The notes: generated by a model not told the origin, from the letters alone. Shown: positions 54,670 to 63,493, numbered from the stretch's first letter. The stretch is DNA of 64,000 nt from Acidimicrobiaceae bacterium (GCA_009837445.1 VXTM01000029.1:124001-188000); one strand, 5' to 3'. A program made the numbers and translations.

Positions 54670-55014
54670 TCAGCCGGCTGCAGCCGGCTCGGCCTCCGCG
54701 AGCAGACCGCGGCGTTCGGCCTCGGTGTCGGGAAGGCGGACTAGTTTGTGGCGGACGATGTCGTCCGCGAGCCGCAGCCGCCGTTCGGTGTCAAAAAGAC
54801 CGGCCGTTTCCGTCACGATCTCCCACACCACATAGGTGCCTTCGGTCTTGTGATTGATCTTGTAGGCGAACTTCCTGCGACCCCAGTTGTCGGTGGACTT
54901 GATGGTCCCGCCCTCACCGACCACCAGGTCGGCAACATTGGAGACCACCGCGTCCGCGTCAGCCGGTGAGACGTCGGAGTCGATGATGATCATCAGCTCG
55001 TAGGCCCGCAGCAC
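54670..55014 (-). CDS. rpsF: 30S ribosomal protein S6
   Basis: A 114-residue S6 from a GTG with a strong GGGAGGTGATC ribosome site. Core motifs YELMIIIDSDV, GRRKFAYKINHKTEGTYV and LVRLPDTEAE are present. S6 pairs with S18 on the small subunit. First gene of the rpsF-ssb-rpsR-rplI-dnaB operon. The leader contains two adjacent hairpins that may be the S6:S18 autoregulatory site. Confidence 0.95.
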   Translation of the reverse strand: MLRAYELMIIIDSDVSPADADAVVSNVADLVVGEGGTIKSTDNWGRRKFAYKINHKTEGTYVVWEIVTETAGLFDTERRLRLADDIVRHKLVRLPDTEAERRGLLAEAEPAAAG

Positions 55015-55035
55015 GGGCGATCACCTCCCTACGGA

Positions 55036-55065
55036 TCCGGCGCTGCCGGAGCCCCTCAACGGGGC
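55036..55065 (-). promoter_or_regulatory. Paired hairpins in the rpsF leader (candidate S6:S18 control element)
   Basis: Two back-to-back perfect hairpins lie 22-51 bases upstream of the rpsF start: GCCCC/GGGGC (stem 5, loop 5; 55051-55065) and TCCGGC/GCCGGA (stem 6, loop 3; 55036-55050). Many bacteria have an rpsF leader with a CCG-containing bulge bound by the S6:S18 dimer. Position fits and CCG occurs here, but I cannot confirm the exact motif. Confidence 0.5.
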
Positions 55066-55224
55066 AGGGTTCGTTGCGAGGCCGAACCCGTCCGGAATCC
55101 GACAAGCGAGCCCGAACTGGATCAGCGAGTGGCCCGCAGGGTATCGGCGGGGCGGTCCATACCAACCAGCGGCGGCATCCCCAGCGATCCACAGGCCCAT
55201 CCCCAGCGAACCGCAGTCACCGCG

Positions 55225-56070
55225 TCAGAACTCAGGAATCCCCAGGGCCGCCAGTTCGGCTTCCGACAGGTGGTAGGACTCCTGCGAGGACGGGAACGCG
55301 CCGGACCGCACGTCGGAGGCGAAGCGCCGCAGTGCGTCGGTCGCCAGGGTGTCGAGATCGGCGTAGCGGCGCACGAACTTCGGCACGAGCCGGGTCTCCA
55401 ATCCGAGCAGGTCATGGAAGACGAGAACCTGGCCGTCGCAGTGGGGACCAGCGCCGATGCCGATCGTCGGTATGTCGACCGCATCGGTGACCATCTCGGC
55501 GACCTGGACCGGCACTCCCTCCAGAACCAGCGAATAGCAGCCGGCGTGGGCCAGCGACTTGGCCGCCTGGACCAGTCGCCGGGCCGCCTCCGCCTGCCGT
55601 CCCTGGACCTTGAAGCCGCCCATGGCGTGCACAGACTGGGGCGTCAGGCCGATGTGGCCCATCACCGGAATCTCGGCGTCGCAGATGCGCTCGATCATCG
55701 GCAGGCGCTTGCGGCCCCCCTCCAGCTTCACCGACTGGGCCCCCGCCCTGATGAGCAGGGCCGCATTCTGCACGGTCTCCTCCGCGGAGACGTGGTAGCT
55801 CATCCATGGCAGGTCGGCCACGATGTGGGCCGCGGGCTTGGCCCGGGCCACGGCTGCGGTGTGGTGGGCCATGTCGCCGACGGTCACCTGCAGAGTGTCG
55901 TCGTAGCCCAGCACGACCATGGCGACAGAGTCGCCCACCAGGATGAGGTCGGCGCCGGCCTGACTCGCCACCCGGGCACCCGGGGCGTCGTAGGCCGTCA
56001 CCATCACAAGCGGGTCGGCGCCGTCACGCACCTTGCGGGCCCGTATGGCGGGCGCGGTGAGCTTGCCCAT
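55225..56070 (-). CDS. panB: 3-methyl-2-oxobutanoate hydroxymethyltransferase
   Basis: A 281-residue PanB, first committed enzyme of pantothenate synthesis, transferring a hydroxymethyl group from methylenetetrahydrofolate to 2-oxoisovalerate. Family blocks: MVTAYDAPGARVASQAG, LILVGDSVAMVVLGYD (metal-binding aspartate), KLEGG, and LVLEGVP (catalytic glutamate region), with IGIGAGPHCDGQVLVFHDLLG near the end (given in part). Length is standard. It follows the DUF5318 gene by about 140 bases. Confidence 0.95.
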   Translation of the reverse strand: MGKLTAPAIRARKVRDGADPLVMVTAYDAPGARVASQAGADLILVGDSVAMVVLGYDDTLQVTVGDMAHHTAAVARAKPAAHIVADLPWMSYHVSAEETVQNAALLIRAGAQSVKLEGGRKRLPMIERICDAEIPVMGHIGLTPQSVHAMGGFKVQGRQAEAARRLVQAAKSLAHAGCYSLVLEGVPVQVAEMVTDAVDIPTIGIGAGPHCDGQVLVFHDLLGLETRLVPKFVRRYADLDTLATDALRRFASDVRSGAFPSSQESYHLSEAELAALGIPEF

Positions 56071-56208
56071 CGGATGCTCCTTTCCGTCCAGCGCGCTGCG
56101 GCTGCCAGCGGGTGCCCGGAACCATACCCGCGGCCGTCTGCGCCGTCAATCAGAGGCCACAGGGCTGGTGCGGGCCGGCCAGGTCTCGGTGACCTGCCCG
56201 GGGGACCC

Positions 56209-56688
56209 TCAGGCCGAGCGCCTGCCCCCGAGCGTGAAGCGGCGCACGAGATGGTTCCATCCGCAGACGGTGCAGACCTCGACCACATACCCGGTCGAGA
56301 CGCTGACGCGATGCTGCAGCCGTTGCATCTCCGCCCGGGTCGTGACACAACGACCGTGCTTGGGCAAGCGCGACCCGAACACGTAGGTCACCTCCACCAG
56401 GTCCCCGCTCTTGTTCGCTGCGCTCACGGGCCGCTCGGCCTCCAGGCCCCCCACCGCGCCCTCCGAATCGCAGACCGGGCATGAGCGGCCGGTCGGTTGC
56501 CCGCAGAACTCGGCGTTCCGTTGGAGCTCGCGCTGAGCGTCGCAGACCTCGTGGCGACCGAGTTGACCCGACCGCCAGGCCCTCAGCGTGGCCGCCCGGG
56601 CGAGCCGGTAGTCCACTGCCGCGGCCACCGGTTGGCCCGGTGCGGCGGCCCGACCGGCGGTGGCCAGCTTCGACGGACTCGGCTTCAC
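56209..56688 (-). CDS. DUF5318-family zinc-ribbon protein carrying an internal repeat insertion
   Basis: A 159-residue protein. Family motifs recognised: VDYRLARAATL, the EVCDAQRELQRNAEFCG segment, SCPVCDSEG, VEVTYVFGSRL and the ending VVEVCTVCGWNHLVRRF. The two CxxC pairs suggest a zinc site. DUF5318 proteins are actinobacterial, of unknown function, and in mycobacteria lie near rpsF as here. Between CPVC and TYVFG this protein has roughly 18 residues more than the family form I remember. Residues 83-95 of that stretch (EAERPVSAANKSG) are encoded by a copy of the dispersed 38-bp repeat. The GTG start overlaps the CCA-enzyme stop. Confidence 0.82.
   Translation of the reverse strand: MKPSPSKLATAGRAAAPGQPVAAAVDYRLARAATLRAWRSGQLGRHEVCDAQRELQRNAEFCGQPTGRSCPVCDSEGAVGGLEAERPVSAANKSGDLVEVTYVFGSRLPKHGRCVTTRAEMQRLQHRVSVSTGYVVEVCTVCGWNHLVRRFTLGGRRSA
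56404..56440 (-). repeat. Dispersed 38-bp repeat, copy 4 (inside DUF5318 coding sequence)
   Basis: A 37-base copy, one base shorter than the others, in the same orientation as the gene. It encodes residues 83-95 without breaking the frame. Confidence 0.8.
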
Positions 56689-57959
56689 GGTTCCGAACAG
56701 TAGTCCGACGCCCGCCGGCGTCGCAGAGCATCGGTCGCCTCGACCTTGTCGAGCGGACCATTCTCGAAGGTCAACTCCCGCAGGAATGCGAGAGCGTCAC
56801 CCACCGCCGGGCCGGGTGGGAGGTCCAGCGCAGTCATCACTTCGTCGCCGTTGAGAGGAAGCCCAGGACGGTCGACGTTCTCAGTGCGCCGGAGTTCAGC
56901 CAGCGTCGCCGCGAAGCTGTCCAGCCCGGCCACCGGCTCGTCCAGGGCGGTGGCCGCCGCCCTGCTGAAGGCGAGGGCCTCATCCACCGGCACCGGGCAC
57001 CGGTACACGAGCCGACGGACTTCCCGCGGGCTGCAATCCGCGCCGGCCAGTTCGAGGCGGGCCTCCACCAGACCGGCTGCGGCCGAGACCAGGGCCGCGG
57101 AACAGCGCAGGCCTCGCAGGCAGGCCGCCACGGTCGCAGTGGCGTGGCGAACGAACAGCGAGGCCCAGCGAGGAGCCGGCTCCGCAGCCACCGCGGCTGC
57201 AACCCGTCCCGTCTCGGCAGGGTCATGGTGAGCAATGTCGGGGAGGACCCGCTTGATGAGGCCGGTGCGGTACAGGAACCCGAATCCGTCCGACGGGTCG
57301 TCGAGCAGCAGCAGCTTCTCGAGCTCGTCGCGGACTCTCTCGACCGCCACGATCTCCAACCGCTCTCCCATCTTCCTTACTGCGTCCACCACGGCGGCGT
57401 CGGGCACAAGCCCGTGGCTGGCGATGAACCGCGCCGCCCGCAGCATGCGCAGCGGATCGTCCCCGAAGGAGATCGCAGGGTCGAGCGGTGTGCGCAGGCG
57501 GCGGGCCGCCAGATCCTGGCGGCCACCGTGAGGATCGAGAAGCCTGCCGCCGGCAGTGTCTACGGCCATCGCGTTGACCGTGAAGTCGCGGCGGGCCAGA
57601 TCCTGTTCAACATCCTCACCGAAGGTCACGACAGGCTTCCGGGAGTGCGGGTCGTAGCGCTCGGCGCGGTGGGTGGTGATCTCGAAGGCCTGCCCGTCCA
57701 CCACACAGCCGATCGTGCCGAAGCGCTCCCCCTGGGTCCACACCGACGTCGCCAGGCCGTCCACGATCCGCCGCACCTCCGGGGGGCGAGCATCGGTGGT
57801 GCAGTCAAGGTCCGCCCCGTCAAGGAACCGTCCGGTCACGGCCTCACGCACGACGCCGCCCACCAGGTACAGCCGGTGACCGGCCGCGGCGAACAGCCGA
57901 GCCAGGCCCGAGGAGGCCGCCAGGGCAGCCGACAGCGCGTCGGAGGCGGCTGTGCTCAT
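56685..57959 (-). CDS. CCA tRNA nucleotidyltransferase (poly(A) polymerase head-domain family)
   Basis: A 424-residue class II nucleotidyltransferase that adds or repairs the CCA end of tRNAs. The head domain has YLVGGVVREAVTGR and GADLDCTTDA (catalytic aspartates), RDFTVNAMAVD and DDPLRMLRAARF. The loop normally reading GGxVRD is GGVVRE here. The C-terminal HD domain found in most actinobacterial relatives (about 480 residues) is shortened and I do not see an HD pair; only IAHHDPAE remains at that point. The enzyme is otherwise complete. It overlaps the HDAC-like gene upstream and the DUF5318 gene downstream. Confidence 0.92.
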   Translation of the reverse strand: MSTAASDALSAALAASSGLARLFAAAGHRLYLVGGVVREAVTGRFLDGADLDCTTDARPPEVRRIVDGLATSVWTQGERFGTIGCVVDGQAFEITTHRAERYDPHSRKPVVTFGEDVEQDLARRDFTVNAMAVDTAGGRLLDPHGGRQDLAARRLRTPLDPAISFGDDPLRMLRAARFIASHGLVPDAAVVDAVRKMGERLEIVAVERVRDELEKLLLLDDPSDGFGFLYRTGLIKRVLPDIAHHDPAETGRVAAAVAAEPAPRWASLFVRHATATVAACLRGLRCSAALVSAAAGLVEARLELAGADCSPREVRRLVYRCPVPVDEALAFSRAAATALDEPVAGLDSFAATLAELRRTENVDRPGLPLNGDEVMTALDLPPGPAVGDALAFLRELTFENGPLDKVEATDALRRRRASDYCSEP

Positions 57960-58990
57960 TGACTCCCGCCGGACGTCTCGGCCTCCAGGCGGGCCGCAGC
58001 CTCGACGACCTCCATCCCGGGACCGGCCCCGCTGGCAGGCTCGGGGTGCAGGTCGAGGCCCAGCAGTGCCCCGGTCACCGCGTAGGACGAGGCGCGGGTG
58101 GCGTCAAGGTCGTAGCCACCCTCGAGGACCGCCACCGTTCGGGGTGCCAGCGCCATGAGCAGGCGCACGAAGTCGCCGTAGTCCGATGCGGAGTAGCCGA
58201 GGCCGGTGAGGGGATCGGCCCGATGCCCGTCGTAGCCGGCGGAAATCAGCATCCAGTCGGGGGCGAACCGCTCGACTGCGGGCACGATCACCTCGTCGAC
58301 GGCGGCCCGCGCGGTGTTGCCGGTCGCGCCGGGGGGCAGGGGAACGTTGACGGTGAAGCCCTCACCGGCTCCGATACCCCGCTCGCCGAGCGCGCCGGTG
58401 CCGGGGTACAGCGGGTACTGGTGAATGGAGGCGTACAGCACATCGTCACGATCCAGGAACACGTCCTGGGTTCCGTTGCCGTGATGAGCGTCGATGTCCA
58501 CGATGGCCACCCGCTGCCCGCCGGCCGCGAGCGCGGCCGCGGCCACCGCCACCGAGTTGAACAGGCAAAAGCCCATCGATACCGACGGTGTGGCGTGGTG
58601 CCCAGGGGGCCGCACTATGCAGTAGGCCGCCGACTCACCGGCGGCTGCGGGGTCGCTCGACCCGGTGCCGGCCGCCAGCCGGTCCACAGCCGAGAGCACC
58701 GCTCCCGCCGCGAGAAGGGCCGCGTCGAAGCTGGCCGGCCCCATGGCCGTGTCGGCGTCCAGGTGTCCCCCGCCTGCCGCCGCGATGGCCGACACCCGGT
58801 CGATCATGGCCGCCGAGTGCACCAGCTCCAGCTCGTCGCGTTCGGCTCGTCTGGGTGAACTACCCCCAGCCAGCAGCTCGGTGTCGACGTCGGCGACACC
58901 GGCCAGCGCGGCCCGCAGGCGGTCGGGCCGCTCCGGATGGCGGTAGCCGGTGTCGTGGTCGAGGAAGCGTTCGTCGGTGATCACGAGCAT
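57956..58990 (-). CDS. Histone-deacetylase-superfamily amidohydrolase
   Basis: A 344-residue zinc hydrolase of the HDAC/acetoin-utilisation (AcuC)/acetylpolyamine amidohydrolase superfamily, from the ATG at 58990. It has GYRHPERPDRLRA, the double histidine RPPGHHATP, the zinc ligands in IVDIDAHHGNGTQDV, and SAGYDGHRADPL. Bacterial members deacetylate acetylpolyamines or acetyl-lysine proteins. The ATG of the CCA enzyme overlaps its stop, so the two are co-translated. Divergent from the GNAT gene, with about 110 bases between. Confidence 0.92.
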   Translation of the reverse strand: MLVITDERFLDHDTGYRHPERPDRLRAALAGVADVDTELLAGGSSPRRAERDELELVHSAAMIDRVSAIAAAGGGHLDADTAMGPASFDAALLAAGAVLSAVDRLAAGTGSSDPAAAGESAAYCIVRPPGHHATPSVSMGFCLFNSVAVAAAALAAGGQRVAIVDIDAHHGNGTQDVFLDRDDVLYASIHQYPLYPGTGALGERGIGAGEGFTVNVPLPPGATGNTARAAVDEVIVPAVERFAPDWMLISAGYDGHRADPLTGLGYSASDYGDFVRLLMALAPRTVAVLEGGYDLDATRASSYAVTGALLGLDLHPEPASGAGPGMEVVEAAARLEAETSGGSQ

Positions 58991-59101
58991 GGCCGGATCG
59001 TACTGCCCGTCCCCGAGCCGATCTGGCGCCTGCCCCCGCCTATTGTGGATATACATGCCAGGACGACCTGTCGGCGGCACTCGGAGCAGGCGTGTATTCC
59101 C

Positions 59102-59809
59102 ATGGCCCTGACCCCGCTGAGTATCGGCTCCGCCCGATTCCGTGTCGGTGCCTGGCAGGGTGCCGCCGACGTGGCCTATCTAGCGGTCGCGTCGGCGGCC
59201 GCGACCATGGCGCCGTGGGTGCTGGCCGCGCTGCGGGACCGGCTTCGTGATCAGGGGTACCGCGCCGTCGTCACGGCCGCGGTGGGCTCCCGTGAGCGCG
59301 ACGCTCTGATCGGCGACGGGTTCAATGTCCGCTCCGAACTCGTGACCCTCAGCCGCGATCTCGAAACCGAGGTTCCCAGGCTCGTGAACGCCAGGGGTCG
59401 CACCCGCCGCGGCCGGTGGCGCGACCTGGATGTCGTGCTACAGGTCGACGCGGCCGCTTTCGATCCCTTCTGGCGCCTCGACGCTGACGGAATCCACGAA
59501 GCCCGCACGGCCACGCCGTCCAGCCGCTGGCGGGTCAACCGCGGCACTGAAGTCCAGGCCTACAGCATCACCGGGCGAGCGAGATCCCAGGGCTACGTAC
59601 AGCGACTGGCGGTGGCGGCCCGCAGCCAGGGCCGCGGGCTGGGCACCCTGCTCGTGCTGGACGCTCTGACGTGGCTAAGGCGTGGAGGGGCCCGCACCGC
59701 CCTCGTGAACACGCAGCCCGACAACCAGCGGGCCCTCGACCTCTACCAGCGCTGCGGGTTCTGCATGGCACCCGACCGGCTCGCAGTCCTGTACCGCAGC
59801 CTCCGATGA
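59102..59809 (+). CDS. GNAT-family N-acetyltransferase
   Basis: A 235-residue acetyltransferase from the ATG at 59102; the frame upstream lies over the divergent promoter region and the HDAC-like gene start. The C-terminal half has the acetyl-CoA motif VQRLAVAARSQGRGLGTLLV and the ending QPDNQRALDLYQRCGF, both diagnostic of GNAT proteins. The N-terminal 100 residues are less conserved and may form a degenerate second GNAT domain. Its stop overlaps the next start (ATGA). In mycobacteria the corresponding position is held by a Nudix gene. Confidence 0.87.
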   Translation: MALTPLSIGSARFRVGAWQGAADVAYLAVASAAATMAPWVLAALRDRLRDQGYRAVVTAAVGSRERDALIGDGFNVRSELVTLSRDLETEVPRLVNARGRTRRGRWRDLDVVLQVDAAAFDPFWRLDADGIHEARTATPSSRWRVNRGTEVQAYSITGRARSQGYVQRLAVAARSQGRGLGTLLVLDALTWLRRGGARTALVNTQPDNQRALDLYQRCGFCMAPDRLAVLYRSLR

Positions 59810-61947
59810 CAAACAGCCGAGCGAATCTCCGCCGGCGGCTCGATCTCGCGGCCCTGGCCCTCCTCGTCGCGGCGTCCTTGCTGGCTGCCTACGCCCCCGG
59901 GGCCAGTGCCCTGCAGGTCGAAGAGGATCGGACCTCTCCGTCCGTCGTGGATGCCTTCGGCGTGGATCTGATCAGCCACACAGCAGCAACAACCTCATCG
60001 CCGGCTGTCATCCGTTTTCGAATCGCGGCCGAACTATCAACCGGGAGCCTGAGGGCCCGCCTTCACGCCCCGGTGACGACCAGAGACGAGATGCTGGCTA
60101 TTCCCTCGACGCCGCTGATCACCGAATGGGACATCGAGGATGCCCGCACCGTCTCCACCGACGATCAGGGAGTCGTCGTGTCGGTGCCCGTCCAACCACC
60201 CGGAGAGGATCTGGCCGGGCTGCTCTCCCGCGATGCACGACCGCTGCCGCTGCACTTGGAGATGACCGACGCCGCCGGGTCCGTCGTGGCCCGGCTGACG
60301 ACCTTCTTGACTCGGGGCGCGGATGTGGCGGTCAGTGAGCCGGCGCGGCCGTTGACGGTCGCGGTGATTCTGGATCTGCGCCTGCCGCCGTCGCATCTCG
60401 CCGATGGTGGCGCGGCGGTGGACCCAGCCTCGCTCCATCGGGCGCTCCGTATCGCCGAGGTCCTCACCGAACGGAGTGACGTGCCCCTCTCCGTGGTGAT
60501 CAGCCCCGAGACCCTGGATGCCCTCGCGCTCATCGGCGACGACACCAGCGTGGAGATGCTGCGCAGCGGGCTGCAGGGCCGGCAACTGCTTGCCACTACG
60601 TGGACGAGCCTCGACATCGCCGACTGGATGAGGGAGGGCCGCGCCGACGTGGTGGGCGACGGGCTCGAGAGAAGCACCGAAGCGCTGCGCTGGGCCGGCC
60701 TCGAGGCCAGCACGGTCATGTACTCCGAGTTGCCGCTCGCGGCGGAGGCCGTGACGGCTATCACCGGGCCAGAGTCGCACATCGCCGCCTTCGCCAGCGG
60801 CGCCGCGCCATTCGACGGTCCGGCGCCATTCGACAGCGGCCCCCGGCCGCCAGTGACATCGGTGACGGACGCCGCCGGCCGCGGCCATCCGCTGGTCCAA
60901 TCGGACTCACTCCTCTCCGCAGTATTGCGCTTTCCCGACGCCGAGCGGGGTCTTCAGTCGGCACGCGCCGAACTCCTTCGCATGGCTGTTGCCGACCGGA
61001 CCACCGCGGTCGTCGTCTCGGTGTCTGCGTATGCCGAGCCGTCACTCGACTGGCTGTGGTTCGACACCAGCCGCGGGCCGACGGCCCTGCCGGTCGCGGG
61101 TATCGAACCAGCAGCACTGGCATCGTTGCTCGACATGATCGCTGGCGATCCGGCCCTGCGGCCCGCCACCGTGAACGACGTGCTGGCCCAGGAGCTGCCG
61201 GTGGGCGCGGTCACAGTCGCGCTCGGCGATCGATCCGGCGACCCGCGGGACTTCGACCTGTACCTCGCCCGGCGAATCCAAGTGGAGCGCCGGCTCGAGG
61301 CCTACGAGTCGTTCCGGGGGGACGATCCGTTCCTGGTCGCCCCCCTGCGAACGCTGCTCGCAGTCAGCGCCAGCAGGCTCTTGACGACCGGCGAGCGAAC
61401 CGGGTTTCTCGAGGCTGTCGACCAGCAGGTCGCCCAGGGCACGACCGGAGTGGAGTTCCTTCCACGGGGTCCGATCACCGTCACCGGTCGTCGCGCCGAA
61501 CTGCCGGTGACGCTGGTGAACAGCCGGCCATCGGAGACGATGGTGGCCGTGGAACTGACCGCGCACAGGCTCAGAGCCACCGGAGGTGAACGGTTCGTCT
61601 TCACGCTTCACCCCGGCCGCAATGACCTGGCTGTGCCGGTGGTCTCGACCTCGCCCGGTTCAACCCTCGTCACGGTGCTGGTCACCACACCTGACGAGGC
61701 AGGGGCCATCGCCCTCACCACCGGAACCTTTAGTGTGCGGTTCGCCGACGCTGAAGGGGTCGGTCTCCTGATCCTCGTCCTGGCCGCGATCGTGCTGGCG
61801 GCATGGTGGCTGCAGACACTCCGCAAGCGTGCTCGCGACGCGGGCAGCGGCGGTGCTACGGTCGCATCACCCGGCCCGGTCAGCGACAACGCCGAGGCGA
61901 GCAGCAGCCCGGGCACACCTTCAACCGGCGATCACACGAGGACATGA
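59806..61947 (+). CDS. Large cell-surface protein, DUF6049-like
   Basis: A 713-residue protein: N-terminal membrane or signal segment (LALLVAASLLAAYAPGASA), about 600 residues outside, and a C-terminal membrane anchor (VGLLILVLAAIVLAAWWL) followed by a short basic tail and a Ser/Gly/Pro end. The central region has VAVILDLRLPPS and PLSVVISPETLDAL, resembling a carbohydrate-deacetylase-like barrel, and near the C-terminus an Ig-like domain. This layout and the location between the CCA enzyme and an ECF sigma gene match the mycobacterial Rv3909 group. Function unknown; cell-envelope assembly is presumed because the group usually precedes MurJ. Confidence 0.75.
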   Translation: MTNSRANLRRRLDLAALALLVAASLLAAYAPGASALQVEEDRTSPSVVDAFGVDLISHTAATTSSPAVIRFRIAAELSTGSLRARLHAPVTTRDEMLAIPSTPLITEWDIEDARTVSTDDQGVVVSVPVQPPGEDLAGLLSRDARPLPLHLEMTDAAGSVVARLTTFLTRGADVAVSEPARPLTVAVILDLRLPPSHLADGGAAVDPASLHRALRIAEVLTERSDVPLSVVISPETLDALALIGDDTSVEMLRSGLQGRQLLATTWTSLDIADWMREGRADVVGDGLERSTEALRWAGLEASTVMYSELPLAAEAVTAITGPESHIAAFASGAAPFDGPAPFDSGPRPPVTSVTDAAGRGHPLVQSDSLLSAVLRFPDAERGLQSARAELLRMAVADRTTAVVVSVSAYAEPSLDWLWFDTSRGPTALPVAGIEPAALASLLDMIAGDPALRPATVNDVLAQELPVGAVTVALGDRSGDPRDFDLYLARRIQVERRLEAYESFRGDDPFLVAPLRTLLAVSASRLLTTGERTGFLEAVDQQVAQGTTGVEFLPRGPITVTGRRAELPVTLVNSRPSETMVAVELTAHRLRATGGERFVFTLHPGRNDLAVPVVSTSPGSTLVTVLVTTPDEAGAIALTTGTFSVRFADAEGVGLLILVLAAIVLAAWWLQTLRKRARDAGSGGATVASPGPVSDNAEASSSPGTPSTGDHTRT

Positions 61948-61948
61948 C

Positions 61949-62797
61949 ATGACCGTTGGCATTGTCACCGACAGCTCATGCGATCTGGGCGACGACGAGC
62001 TCGAAGGGCTCAACGTCGAGATCGTCCCGCTGTTCATCCGCTTCGGGACCGACGAGTTCGTGGATCGGGAGCAGATCACCGTCGAGGACTTCTACCGGCG
62101 GATGGCGACCGTCGACGAGCTGCCCCAGACGGCGGCCCCGCCGCCCGGGCGCTTCGAGCAGGCCTTCACCCGCTTCCTCGACGCCGGTTGCGAGGCGGTG
62201 CTGTGCATCAACCTGTCGTCGGCGATATCGGCCACCATGCAGTCAGCATCTCAGGCCGCCGACTCGATCCGGGCCGAGCGCGCCGACGCCGACATCAGGA
62301 TCCTGGACAGCAAGTCGGTGACTGCCGGCCTGGGCACACTGGTGCTGCAGGCCGCTCGCATGGCGGCCGCCGGTGACAACGCCGACACCATCGAGGCGTT
62401 CGTGGCCGACGCCTCGGCCCGCACCCATGTGTTCGGCACACTCGACACGCTCGAGAACCTCCGCAAGGGCGGACGCATAGGCGGCGCGCAGGCCATGCTC
62501 GGCTCGATGCTGTCGATCAAGCCCATCGTCGACATTTCCAGCGGCGAGGTTGAGGAGGCAGCCAAGCAGCGCACCCGCCGCAAGGCTCTGGGCTGGCTGC
62601 GCGACACGGTAAGGGCCGCCGAGCCGGTGGAGTGCCTCGCGGTCATGCACGGAGAGGCCGCCGACGTAGGTGACTTCTGCGACATGCTGGCCGCGGTCCA
62701 TAACGGTGACATCCGGGTGTGCAAGGTCGGGCCGGTGGTAGGCACCCACGCCGGCCAAGGCGTGCTGGGCATGGCCTACCAGGTCCCGGCCACCTGA
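61949..62797 (+). CDS. DegV-family fatty-acid-binding protein
   Basis: A 282-residue DegV protein from the ATG at 61949, one base after the previous stop. It begins MTVGIVTDSSCDLGDDEL with the fatty-acid carboxylate-contacting serines, followed by TAAPPPGRFEQAF, LDSKSVTAGLGTLVLQAA and the phosphate-site-like LENLRKGGRIGGAQAML. DegV/FakB proteins hold a fatty acid in the cytoplasm, which FakA-type kinases phosphorylate. No fakA gene is nearby. It occupies the place where MurJ is found in related neighbourhoods. Confidence 0.92.
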   Translation: MTVGIVTDSSCDLGDDELEGLNVEIVPLFIRFGTDEFVDREQITVEDFYRRMATVDELPQTAAPPPGRFEQAFTRFLDAGCEAVLCINLSSAISATMQSASQAADSIRAERADADIRILDSKSVTAGLGTLVLQAARMAAAGDNADTIEAFVADASARTHVFGTLDTLENLRKGGRIGGAQAMLGSMLSIKPIVDISSGEVEEAAKQRTRRKALGWLRDTVRAAEPVECLAVMHGEAADVGDFCDMLAAVHNGDIRVCKVGPVVGTHAGQGVLGMAYQVPAT

Positions 62798-62822
62798 CTT
62801 CCGGGAACCGGGGCGGAGCCGT

Positions 62823-62861
62823 GGCCCGAGTGGGCCTCAGGTCGCAGCGAACAGGAGCGGG
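62823..62861 (+). repeat. Dispersed 38-bp repeat, copy 5 (divergent copy)
   Basis: A 39-base, more diverged copy starting GGCCCGAGTGGGCC, which itself forms a short hairpin, and ending AACAGGAGCGGG. It lies in the leader of the ECF sigma gene. Confidence 0.65.
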
Positions 62862-62890
62862 AAACCGGGCGGACCGTAGGTACAGGGATT

Positions 62891-63493
62891 CTGAAGACTC
62901 GCAGCGACCTCGATGACGCCAGGCTGACGAAGGCGGCACAGGCCGGAGACAGGGATGCCCTCGAAACGCTGCTGCGGCGCCACCAACCCAAGATCCACGC
63001 CATCTGCAGGCGCCTCGCGGGCAACGATGCCGACGGGCAGGACGCCACCCAGGAAGCGCTCATCGCTATTGTCAGGGGACTCCCCCGGTTCCATGGCACG
63101 GCCAAGTTCTCGACTTGGGCCTACCGGGTAGCCACCAACGCGGCCCTGGACGAGCTGCGCCGGCGGAGCCGGCGCCCGGTACCGGCGCCAGCCGAGACCG
63201 ACGACCGTCTAGCCGCGGCGGCCGCCGGCGACGACCCGGCCTCGGTGGCCGTGCGTCTCGACCTCGACGCAGCCCTGGCGCAGTTGCCCGAGGAGTTCCG
63301 GGCGCCGGTCGTCCTCCGGGATGTGGCCGGCTGCGACTACGCCGAGATCGGGCAGATCCTGCGGATACCGCCCGGCACGGTGAGATCCCGGATCGCGCGG
63401 GGCCGGGCCCGGCTAGCCGAGGCGATGAGCGCCAACGGCGGGAACCACCACGACACTCCGCAACGTCGTAACGACGAGGCAAGCAGACCATGA
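62891..63493 (+). CDS. ECF-type RNA polymerase sigma factor (SigM-like position)
   Basis: A sigma-70 family protein of about 200 residues. Region 2 is plain (LETLLRRHQPKIHAICRRL, DATQEALIAIVRGL, KFSTWAYRVATNAALDELRR) and region 4 follows (LPEEFRAPVVLRDVAGCDY, IPPGTVRSRIARGRARL). No ATG, GTG or TTG lies in frame before region 2; the first in-frame one is GTG 63245, inside the protein. I place the start at CTG 62891 (or ATT 62888), giving an N-terminus KTRSDLDDARLTKAAQAGD. The gene overlaps the anti-sigma gene as ATGA. Mycobacterial SigM holds this same place. Confidence 0.85.
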   Translation: MKTRSDLDDARLTKAAQAGDRDALETLLRRHQPKIHAICRRLAGNDADGQDATQEALIAIVRGLPRFHGTAKFSTWAYRVATNAALDELRRRSRRPVPAPAETDDRLAAAAAGDDPASVAVRLDLDAALAQLPEEFRAPVVLRDVAGCDYAEIGQILRIPPGTVRSRIARGRARLAEAMSANGGNHHDTPQRRNDEASRP

